From positions 8,246,001 to 8,310,000 of the forward strand of contig BSBM01000252.1 in NCBI GenBank assembly GCA_027924585.1: DNA of 64,000 nucleotides, written 5' to 3'. The position numbers and the translations under genes were made by a program. Each line of letters opens with the position of its first letter. Position 1 is the stretch's first letter. The DNA is from Larix kaempferi (Eukaryota > Streptophyta > Pinopsida > Pinales > Pinaceae). The notes beneath the pieces were generated by a model. The model saw only the letters and a program-made list of their open reading frames with translations, was not told the DNA's origin and did no database searches. Below, piece by piece: positions 55,190-64,000 of this stretch.

Positions 55190-56097
55190 GTCAACTTTGT
55201 TGTTATTTGTGCTTGAATTTGGTTTTGATTTTTTGAGTCCATCATACAATTATGAAGAGGAATAGATGGCAGTGGAAAAGGATTGTACCAAAGACAAAGA
55301 GAGGAAGATAACTTTCCAAAAAATATATTTATTAATGTTTTATAATAATTCGATATTATTACAATGAGTGCAATACAATATATATACAAGAGAATGAGTA
55401 AGGGTTGCAACCCTTCAAATGCAATGGAGATGACCGTTAACCTTATTCACTAATATTTGATTGAGATGTGTTACAAGTTATCCCCTTCTAAAATGCTTCA
55501 TCCATGAAGCATGGGTAAGGAAGAGTGCCTTGATTAGATATTCATTGATAATTTTGGAACAAAAGACTTTAGTTTCAACTTCTAAGATACTTTAAGGAAT
55601 TAATGCTAACTTCCCTTCACCTAAAAGGGGTAGTTCTATTTGTATATGAATTGTAGGACCCAACGTTTTTTTAAACAAGAAACATGAAAAAAAACATGCA
55701 ATTAATCTTCCCTTGTTTGGAATATCAAGGGCATAGGAAACATGGCACACTCTCTTCCAAATTTGAGAAGGGCCATAAAAATTGGGCACATGTTTATGTT
55801 TCTTGTAGTTTTTGAGTTAGCTATGCTTGTAAGGTTGGATTTGGACAAACATCGAATCTCCTGCCACAAATTCACGATTAGTTCATTGCTTGTCAGCATG
55901 TTGTTTGATTCGATTCCTTGTTTATTCGAGATGATTTTTTAGAATAAACAAGAATTCATTAGAATTATCTAGCTAGATAGCCTTTTATGGTAGGAACCTT
56001 GAAATTTTTGACAACATATTCTCTAACTGGCAAAGGTGGACAACCATACAAGGATTTAAACAGGGTCATTTTTGTTGAGGTATGATATGTACTATTG
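55190..56097 (-). pseudogene. Ty3/gypsy integrase C-terminus and possible LTR remnant
   Basis: Read on the minus strand from 56092, the sequence gives HTSTKMTLFKSLYG, typical of the end of a gypsy integrase core. Further pieces include a PNFYGPSQIWKR block, then CFLFKKTLG (family: HVSxLKKxLG), and a stretch suggestive of a degraded chromodomain (NEYLIKALF ... ASWMKHF). Stops and frameshifts occur throughout. From about 55450 down, a TTGTATATATATTGTATTGC stretch resembles LTR polyadenylation sequence. The integrase is cut at 56097 by the Copia-2 LTR, so Copia-2 inserted into it. Confidence 0.65.
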
Positions 56098-56805
56098 TGT
56101 TAGGATATTTTAATACTCCATCCTTGTCCTACTTGCATTATTTACCATTTGCTAACACTTAGTGATGTTATTTCCCCCCTGGTGGTGTGTAGATGTCATC
56201 TAGGACCCATTAGACACCTAATGCACCCTGCATGCATGATTTTAGGACCCTCATAGGTAGTTACCTATATTTTAGGAGCCCACTCAGTGAATCAGTTCAG
56301 TCTAATTGAGTTACGCATGAGTTGGTGACTCTAACTGGGAGTTTGAGCTCCGATCACCATTGATTGTGGTCTCATGCGCCCTTTTCTGAGTGATTTTCAT
56401 GCCAAACTCATTAATGCACCCTTTTCTGAGTGATTTGCATGCCAAAATCACTAATGCACCCCTTTTGGTCAATTATTTGATTGTGTCTTTAGTTAACTGA
56501 GATTTGGTTGAGTTTAACTAAGTTTGGGAGCTTTGGAGCACTGATAGAGGTGACAATTCCTATGGTATATTGACTGAGACTCGAATTCTCGTCTGAGATT
56601 CGAATTATCTCCATTGTAACACCAATATTGACTATAATTATTATTGGATCATGTGACATTATTATGTTCCTATTTGAGTTCTCATGCATGATTAATTGTC
56701 TGCTCATTTTTACTGCAATTTTCAAGTGTAATTCATCTTTTCTGCTCATTCTTTCTCTATGAGGTATACTCAGCTCCATGATCTGCTATGATTTATAATT
56801 TCACA
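56098..56805 (+). repeat. Copia-2 5' LTR (708 bp)
   Basis: Shares its first ~450 bp with 59144-59548 (ATTTTAATACTCCATCCTTG, GGTGACTCTAA, GTTTGGGAGCT). The end is placed at CA before the PBS-like sequence. A 48-bp block (CCCTTTTCTGAGTGATT..CATGCC) is tandemly doubled near 56379-56455 in this copy only. Confidence 0.8.
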
Positions 56806-57089
56806 TGGTAGAAGAGCTCAGTGAGAGTAGGTTGAGAAACTTCTTTCAGTAGTGCACCAGAAGCATTTGGATTTCCACAGCAAATCCCAGTGCCATTGCA
56901 TTCAATTCATTGGAAAAATCCTTTGAGGTATAGCCAGGTGTGAAGGATCCGAATAAAATTTCCTACTGTCCTAAAGTAGTTCTTAGTAGATTAACTATCA
57001 GATTCTACCTCCAAAATTGAAAGGTATTTGCAGGTTCATCAGTGAAACAATAGCAACAATACCATGTTGTATTCGTTCTAGCAGCTCTA

Positions 57090-57665
57090 ATGGAGAATTC
57101 AAATGCTTCTCTCTCTCCCAGGATCCTGACACCCTTCAATTATCTTGATTGGATGGATGATATGCAAATGGTGTTGCACAACAAGTCACTATACAGGGTA
57201 ACAATGGGAAAGGAGGTCGAACCTCATGTGTATTCATATTTCCAAGATCTACTTTTCCACCTCGATGGATTGAAGACTCCAAGAGAGGTTTGGTTGAAGT
57301 TGGAGACTCTCTTCGAAAAACAAGATGAGCCAAGGGGCCATAGTTTTGATAGTGAATTAATTTCTCTTCAACCCAACAATTTCATAACCATCCAACAATT
57401 CTTTTCCAAATTCAAATATTTGGTCATGCAATGTAAGCAATGTGGTATTGAGAAGAAGGATGAGCAGTTGGTGCTATCCATTATAAGCAAGCTTGGTCCA
57501 GAGTTATCCATTTTTGTTTCTACATTCCATTCATGGAGATTGTCAATCCCCAACTGGAAATTTCCCTCTCTAGATGCATTCACCGAATCTCTCATCCAAG
57601 AACAAGACAAATCTGATTCAGATGGGTGCTTTGCAAGCCTCCAAAAATCAATCTCTTATGGCTAG
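57090..57665 (+). pseudogene. Copia-2 gag, N-terminal part
   Basis: The frame opens MENSNASLSPRILTPFNYLD and shows the copia gag/UBN2 pattern (LDWMDDMQMVLHNKSLY, LKTPREVWLKLETLFE, LVMQCKQCGIEKKDEQLVLSI). An extra base near 57611 shifts the frame: after IQEQDK the sensible continuation (LIQMGALQASKN) is in another frame. This frame therefore ends early. Confidence 0.85.
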
Positions 57666-58170
57666 TGAGTAAAAAAGTGCAAATTCCAAAGGGAAGAACA
57701 AGGGTAAAGAGAATAATCAATTTGAATCCAAGCAGAATGCAAATTCTAATCCATCGGAAGGAGCCTCCAGCTCCAAGAAGGATAAGCAAAATGGATTTGA
57801 GAAATCCAAGTGTTCCTATTGCAAGAAAGGAAACCATCCAGAGAGTTCTTGTATGAAGAAGAAGATAGATCAGATGACCAAAATTCTTGTACAACACAAC
57901 ATTTCCCTCCCAGAAGGCACAAGAGAGACTGATTCTGGAATTGATTCCGATGGTCATGAGAGATGCCATGCACTGAAGGCTTTATTTTCACAATCACAAG
58001 CCTTCCTCATATATTCAGGATCCTCCAACCACATGGTTTTCTCCAAAGAATAATTTTCTTCTTTAGATCTGAATGATGGTCCTAGTATTCACATGGGAAA
58101 TGATTCTTAGATCTCAGCTGAAGGGAAGGACACAATACAATTAGAGCATGGAAAGTTCAAAAATGTTCTA
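57660..58170 (+). pseudogene. Copia-2 gag knuckle and protease remnant
   Basis: In the shifted frame a lysine-rich linker leads to a zinc knuckle KCSYCKKGNHPESSC. A protease site follows, reading LIYSGSSNHMV where the family has DSGASNHM, so the catalytic Asp is Tyr. A stop and another TAG (GNDS followed by stop) follow. Non-functional. Confidence 0.8.
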
Positions 58171-58976
58171 TGTGTGCCTTCTTTGTCAGCAAATTTTTTG
58201 TTTGTCTATCAGATGACTCACACAGGTTCACCGAAGAAAGTGGTCTTAGTCCTAACACAGTTGATATTGCAGAGATCTCTATTGGGAAGATTATAGCGAA
58301 AGGGGTTGCAAACCATGCCTCAAAGGCATATGAATTCTCTCACTTTTTTCCATACTCTCTTCCTACACCATTGGCATCCGATGAATATCAGATTGATATC
58401 TCTTCTAATGAATATGAGGCTCAAGATATTGATGTTGAGAATAAAGTTCAAGTAGATCCATATCCAGGTGCAACACCCACTCCCAATCCATGGCTAAGGC
58501 CAATATGGCCTCACAAAGTCCTTGAAGCTAATGAGAATATAGTTGGGGATCCATCTGACCATATAACCACCACATCTCAGTATCATGCAAACCTTGCACT
58601 ATGTCATGTAGATCCACTTCTCTCAGATAGGTGCTACATGATGGTGGGGTTTGATCCACAATCCTTTGAAGAGACTTGCCATGGGGGATATAGAACCAAG
58701 TACAAATATTGGTTGGTTGAAAAAGGGTACTCAAAGGTTCATGATTTGGACTACAATGAACCATTCACTCTAGTAGAAAGAAGGGTTGCTAGAAGACTTA
58801 TTTTGGCAAATACAACTTTGACACAGTGGCAGGTACATCAGAGGAGCAGATCCAGATCCATATCTAGATCCAACACCTGCATTTCTATCCTACATAGGAG
58901 CAGATTGCCTACATTTTTACAAATACTTTCACTCAGGAAATTGTTTCCTTCTCTACTTAGTGTGAAGGTTATTTGA
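58170..58976 (+). pseudogene. Copia-2 RT start fused to RNase H end by deletion
   Basis: An open frame of 268 codons. The N-part matches the variable linker before copia RT. Then KYWLVEKGYSKVHDLDYNE and LVERRVARRLILA resemble the RT entry motif (KARLVxKGYxQxxGxDYxETFAPV). After WQVHQ the sequence jumps to the extreme C-terminus: in another frame EQIAYIFTNTFTQE fits the end of copia RNase H (EQIADIFTK). Roughly 1.5 kb of RT and RNase H is therefore missing. Confidence 0.75.
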
Positions 58977-59143
58977 GTTCCCTATTGCTGTCCTATTTTT
59001 TAGGGTGGGGGTTTCCCATGAGGTTTTCCCCATTATCTTCTTGCGTGGACAATTATTTCTTTTTTATCATTTATTTGATTGTATGGGTGACCTTTGGTCT
59101 TAGTAACCAAGGCCCAAGATTCCAAGTTTGGATTAAGGGGGGG

Positions 59144-59548
59144 TGCTAGGATATTTTAATACTCCATCCTTGTCCTACTTGCATTATTTACCATTTGCTA
59201 GCACTTAGTGATGTTATTTCCTCCCTAGTGGTGTGCAAATGTCATCTAGGACCCATTAGCCACATAATGTGCCTTGCATGCATGATTGTAGGACCCTCAG
59301 AGGTAGTTCCCTATATTTTAGGATCCCACTTAGTGACTCACTTCAGTCTAACTGAGTTACACACGAGTTGGTGACTCTAATTGGGAGTTTGAGCTTCGAT
59401 CACTACTGATTGTGGTCTCATGTGCCCTTTTCTGAGTGATTTGCAAGCCAAAATCACTAATGCGCCCCTTTTGTTCAATTAATTGATTGTGTCTTCAGTT
59501 AACTAAGATTTGGTTGAGTTTAACTGAGTTTGGGAGCTCCAGAGAACT
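59144..59548 (+). repeat. Copia-2 3' LTR, truncated
   Basis: About 405 bp matching the first part of 56098-56805 with several substitutions and lacking the internal 48-bp duplication. It ends abruptly at ACTGAT, followed by unrelated sequence. Confidence 0.8.
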
Positions 59549-59550
59549 GA

Positions 59551-61092
59551 TTGGTGAGCTCTTAGAATGGATGCCTAATGAGGGAAGCTAGACCAGGAGC
59601 CTACTTTAATTATCAACCCGGGGGACGTACAAACTTCATAGGTGTTGGCACTATATGTGCTCTTGTAGGATAGTCCTTGTCGTGGTTGGGTATCAGTATC
59701 AATGTTTAAAGGTTTGCCTAAAAAGGAATTGAATAAGCTGTGAAAGGATTGCCTAATCTATGGATGAGAAATACCTATGCTAGGAAGTTTGAGTGATGAA
59801 AACAGTAAATCTAATGTAAGAAGTTAAATGCTGAAATCAATAAATATACCTAAGGAATTAACTTATAGAAAACAGTAAATCTATACTATGAATTTGAATG
59901 CTGAAAACTTGGCAGATCTATTCCAAAATACCAAAAGCTGGATTTTCAATTTGAGAAGTAATTACTGTAATTCAAATACATAAATTGGAAATCTGATCTA
60001 AAATATTCTAATGCCAAAAACTAAATTCAGAATGCAATTATCCAATGCTACGAATTAATCATCAATTAACCAAAGTGTTGAAAGTAATCAATCTTCATGA
60101 GCAACTATAATAATGGAAAAGTGCATGAGCTTCAAAATCTGGATCACTGTTTCAGAAGTAATGCAAGCACACAGGAAAATAAGTGTCAAAATATGCCTTG
60201 GCAGAATGCTGCTACGGGACTACAGAAACAACGTTACAAAACTACAGAATGCGCTATAACTTACTACGGAATCAGAATGGTCGCTTTACTACAGAAATCA
60301 AATCGTGCTATTTAAATGCCATTAGAAAGACTTTCATATGCAATATAGATTAAGTCAATACAAAGCACATAATGAAAAATACCTGAACAGTAAAAATCCA
60401 TGACTTACGTGTTGGAGGGGCCCTCTCCAACCCGTACTCAGGAGTGGAGAAAACTTATAGATGCTGAATTGAAAGCAACATCAATGTCTTTTATTCAAAA
60501 TAGTAACTTCATGGTTTAATAAAGGTCTGTAACACAAATTATCTCAACAGTATAAAAACGTAAAACAATGGTTCTCAAAAATGGCAACAGGACCCTCTCG
60601 CTAGCCGAGAGGCCCATATATATCTGACTCTAATGCTTAACCTAACTATATGTCTAATTGTCAATTCTGTTTAAACATGAATTCTCTCTATAGATCAGGG
60701 AAAAAGGCATTGAGCTTTGTATGATATTTCAGTCCTTCACTTGATTTACGTGTTTGTCGCTTAGTGTACCTGCACCTGCTCAATCATACTCATTTTTCAT
60801 ATAATTAGTTTATTAAACACGCTTTCAAACATAAAAGAATAATCTTTAAACTAAATTCATTAAATAATCAAGGTAAATCATTTCTCCCACAAAACAAGTG
60901 TATTTCTTCACCCTTTCTTGTGCTTTATTGTGGGAAAAAGGATAATAGGATACCTATTATTCAGGCTTATCATCTCTCCCATGCTTGAAGGATTCACCCA
61001 TCCTTGGGTGACGTATTCAGTTCTTCAACAACTTCTCTGATGTCCCATGCTACCACCCTGGGGGTCCCTGCCTGCCTGTAGTAGCCTATGCT
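59551..61092. other. Non-coding interval with a perfect palindrome
   Basis: No recognisable gene. At 60411-60431 GTTGGAGGGGCCCTCTCCAAC forms a near-perfect palindrome, preceded by T at 60410, so TGTTGGAGG could be an LTR end. On the minus strand a GGGAGAGA tract at about 60973-60982 precedes TGATAAGCC. This would suit a PPT and 3' LTR (about 60410-60972) of a minus-strand element that contains the broken frame at 61093-63309. This is tentative because no partner LTR is in the window. Confidence 0.35.
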
Positions 61093-63309
61093 CTAGTCCT
61101 CCTTGACCCATGCTCTCCTCTCTTCTTCCTGATTAATCTGTCCCTTAATAACCGGGGGAAGGAAAAATGGGGAATTTAGCCTCATAGCAAGCCATCTGAG
61201 CTGATTCTTTATCAAGGATTCCCTGTACAGTTTAGCTTTGACGAGAGCAGCTTCAAGTTTGAGAGGAGAGTGAAGCTCTTTTCTTTTCAGATCACTTGCT
61301 ACTCTGCGCCATCTTTCATTAATAGACTCATGAACCTCTTTGTGTGTGCTCTGGAGAGTAACATCAAAGTGTTCCACAACCTCCTGTTGCTTCCCAAGGA
61401 GAATGGGGATCAACTCCTCATCCCGGGTGATGTTCCTATGGTGGTAAATTATTCTTTCAGGGTGAGTCGCATCTGCCCTGACCCATAATGGAGTTTTCCA
61501 TTTTGCTGCAACGTAAATGTGGTAGTCTTGATCTCGTTCAATTTTGTGATTCATCCATGAACATAATGCCCTCAACTGTAAATCTCCCATGTAAGGGTTT
61601 GGTGACCAGTTGGGCGAGCTAGGAACTACAAAATTCTGCAAGAAAAATTCAAATAGTTGGTCCTTCTCCAACTTTGTGGACTCTAGAGATGTATCCACAA
61701 ATTCCTTGGGGGAGTTTATCTCTATCGGGAGTCCCTGTTTTAACCTTTGGAGCTGGAATCTGCCCCACTTTTCTTGTAGATAAATTGCATAAATTTCTGA
61801 TGGCGGCCTGAGCTCCAGTAGTTTATCATATATTTTTGTGGTAGTAGCCAAAACGTCCCTCAATCGAACAATCTCCTAGTCCTTTTTAGTTAACTCCTAT
61901 TGTGCCTCAGCCAATTTCTCTTTAAGTGCTGAATTTTTCTGCTCAACCATTTTTAGCTCCCCTACATGATGCATTTTCAAAATTTGTGTCTTTTCAGGTG
62001 AAAACAGGGGAGACGTTGGCTAGCTTCTGGATTCAATTTTCAATGTTGCCAACTCCTCTCTGAGCTTTTCTAGTTATTCCCGTGCCTCAACGAGTTGGTC
62101 AACGACCCCAGGGTTTTCATTGTGCTCAGGAGGGTTCCCCTGGAAGTTGTCTTGCTCTTCTTGTGCATTTTGTTCTTCTTCCGCATCCTGTCCTTCTTGT
62201 TCATCCTGCTCTTCTTCTGCATCCTGCCCTTCTTTTTCATCCTGCACTTCTTGTTCATCCAACTCTTCTGGTGTAGTGGGGTCTTTCTGATCTACCCAAT
62301 CATCATCAAACACATTTTGAACTAGGGGGGTGGGTTTTCTTTTCACCTCCTTAGTGATTTGGATTCTGGATGCCTGTGTGAATCTTTTACTTCATCTCTT
62401 CGACCCTTGATTACTGGTGGAAATCCCTAGTTCTGTTTTGGGGGAGTCGTCTCGTGAATGCTTTATCTTCATCAGGGTATCAACCACGATGTCTAGGTCG
62501 ATTTTCCTCTTAGTCCCTGATGTAGAGGCAATCTTGTCCTTTGATCCAGGAGGTAGGGGTATGCCGACTGTGGGTGTACCCTTCATTGTTTGAACATCCT
62601 CAGCTGTTACCAACACGAATTCTTCCCAAGAAAGCTCTGGGATCTGCATTTTTAATTCCTCACAAACGATCAATTTGATCAGCCCATGGTGGGCTAACAC
62701 ATCCTCTTTTCCTTTAATCACTTTCCTGCTCATTTCTCCCAGAGATAGGAGAAGATAGTATGGAATGCTAATGTTGTTGTTCGGTGGAAGATGGCTCCTG
62801 TGCCTCAGCAGTTCCAGAATTTGAAAATGAAAAATAGGGACATAACTTAGCCTACCAGTGCATGTAATGTATTTCTGGACAATTGCGGCCATTTCATCCC
62901 ATGGTGTCGGCATGGAGGGTCTTTTGACTCCATTTTTATCTTCGTCGTAGACCTCTCATCATTCGAAAAATGATGCCTTTGCTTCATGGTTTTCCTCCCG
63001 TTCGTCTTTGCTCCAATGCAGACCCCTTGCTAGACCAGTGAATTTGGCAATTACTTCATCATCCAACCTTATGCGTAATCCCTTGACTCGGGTGATGTAC
63101 TGTTCATCCTTGATGTGCTTTAAATTTCTTGCAAATTCCAGAGCCACCCATGTATTGTATCCTTTCAATCCTAAGATGAAAGGCATCGAGTCCGCACTGC
63201 AGATGATTGTTAAGATTTGCGGGTTCTGATAAATAGCGTTGTGTTCCTCTGGTTCGCTCTTTTTGAACCCTTTTGTCATCCTGGAATCCTTTACTACAAC
63301 AATAAACAA
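61093..63309 (-). pseudogene. Broken ~740-codon frame of unknown function, likely TE-derived
   Basis: Four open stretches (63309-62959, 62913-62392, 62346-62074, 61863-61093) are all in one minus-strand frame, separated only by stop codons: two adjacent TGA, one TGA, one TAA and three TAG. The N-part has LRIRLDDEVIAKFTGLARGL, loosely reminiscent of plant transposon-associated proteins. The middle has PWDEMAAIVQKYITCTGRLS. A glutamate/glutamine/aspartate-rich block (repeats of EGQDAEEEQD) comes next and is followed by a probable coiled coil (LEKLREELATL, LKEKLAEAQ). The C-part is hydrophilic with LQLRALCSWMNHKIERDQDY. I do not recognise a known domain with confidence. Absence of frameshifts implies recent decay. 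Confidence 0.55.
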
Positions 63310-64000
63310 ACACTTGGAGTGAGGCTATCTTACCTCAAATGGTTGAGGTTGATTACAGGTTCGAGGGTTGGATTGCTGGCTGCGTGACCACACTAACTTC
63401 CAGTTCCTTGCTTTTGGAGAGTTCTGAGAGGTTTCGTATATGAAAAAACCGACTCTTTTGGAAGATTATGCTGCCTTACTTAACTTCCTTTTCGCACTTA
63501 TCCTCATCATCGTTCCTTGTACTTGCTTCTTTATCCATTTCTTTCCATAATCGAGCCCTGTACTTCGTTTCATCATTGTACATTGACCCTGCTCCGATTA
63601 TTGGGAAATGTGGTGGTTAGATGCGGGTTTATCATTTGTTGATATGACAAAGGTGGGTAATGATGATCTTGTGAGGTAGTCTGAACCTTGTCGCCGACTT
63701 AATTTAAAAGCTGTCCTCAGCTTCAGAAATAATTGTCTTGCAGGATAATGATTTGACCTTAAAAATAAAACAAAGATGTTTAGAGATTACCTGGTTATGT
63801 TTTAGCGTACCTGAGTTCATGATCTGGCCCGATTTTTATGTGCGCTGGATTCTATAGTAGATTTGGCATTGTCCATGGTAAATTCTAGCATGTCAGTAGC
63901 TATGTGCGCTTGCTTCTTTTTCCTTTGGTTTGTTTGAATTTGGTGTATCAGCTGCTTTTGAACTTTGTGCCATTTTCTGATTTGATTTTGTGATGATGCT
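63310..64000. other. Non-coding sequence to the window edge
   Basis: No gene, LTR end or structured repeat is recognised. It may be the 5' leader or LTR of the element that carries the broken frame to its left, which would continue outside the window. Confidence 0.4.

Larger units (their letters stand above)
56098..59550 (+). mobile_element. Copia-2: internally deleted, 3'-truncated copia element
   Basis: The left LTR spans 56098-56805 (TGTTAGGAT ... TTTCACA), followed by PBS-like TGGTAGAAGAGCTC. A PPT (TTAAGGGGGG) at about 59134-59143 precedes a right LTR starting TGCTAGGAT. Similarity between the LTRs stops near 59548, so the right LTR has lost about 300 bp and no target duplication can be tested. 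Coding sequence runs gag, knuckle, protease, then jumps to the start of RT and the end of RNase H, meaning most of pol was deleted. Confidence 0.85.

Noticed and set aside
55190-55450. A defined LTR for the gypsy remnant
   Set aside because: Only a polyadenylation-like stretch is visible; no partner or terminal TG/CA pair could be matched.
1-64000. CRISPR arrays, bacterial operons, riboswitches or prophage
   Set aside because: Tandem repeats here lack unique spacers of equal length, and all coding evidence is plant nuclear retrotransposon and transcription-factor type.

Overview
The window looks like a stretch of a large, repeat-dense seed-plant nuclear genome. Retrotransposon and transcription-factor features are plant-type: an AP2/ERF gene, Ty3/gypsy elements with an archaeal-type RNase H, a plant L1-type LINE with a DUF4283 ORF1 and a C-terminal RNase H, Ty1/copia elements, and a tRNA-derived SINE. 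The very long LTRs, layered nesting and sparse genes suggest a gymnosperm, but that is inference; no sequence-level species diagnosis is possible here. The only plausible intact host gene is an ERF transcription factor on the minus strand (6687-7457).

Region by region. 1-6.6 kb: AT-rich intergenic DNA with a 171-bp near-perfect inverted repeat, a 224-bp direct duplication, a 12-unit ~61-bp minisatellite, a (TA)n tract, and a degenerate ~90-bp tandem array next to the ERF 3' end. 6.7-9.36 kb: ERF gene plus its promoter/flank (unit A). The ERF 5' region is then repeated at least twice more in tandem (units B and C, carrying only promoter plus 0-57 codons), with a further inverted 5' fragment (D) near 51.8 kb. 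These copies served as landing sites for mobile DNA. B is split by Gypsy-1 (10268-24903, TSD CCTTG). C is split first by a LINE (26171-33638, 16-bp TSD), then by a three-level nest. In that nest a small non-autonomous element (34133-51074, TSD TAATG) has a copia element (36039-50697) in its right LTR. The copia gag-pol is in turn split by Gypsy-2 (38205-46065, TSD GGATG). A SINE (51629-51780, 11-bp TSD) follows. 55.2-59.6 kb: a dead Ty3/gypsy integrase fragment interrupted by an internally deleted copia element. 61.1-63.3 kb: a ~740-codon minus-strand reading frame broken only by stop codons, of unknown function.

Most notable points. (1) Both 1.87-kb LTRs of Gypsy-2 carry a sense-oriented fragment resembling the C-terminal W2 domain of translation factor eIF2B-epsilon, apparently a host gene piece captured into an LTR. 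(2) Gypsy-1 and Gypsy-2 place an archaeal-type RNase H between protease and reverse transcriptase, and the ordinary RNase H of Gypsy-1 lacks its acidic residues. (3) Gypsy-2 has an intact 1288-codon gag-PR-aRNH ORF but no RT or integrase. (4) Both gypsy elements keep a 19-nt motif beside the 3' LTR where a polypurine tract is expected. (5) The LTR divergence estimated by eye falls with nesting depth (about 8%, 5% and 2%), in agreement with the insertion order.
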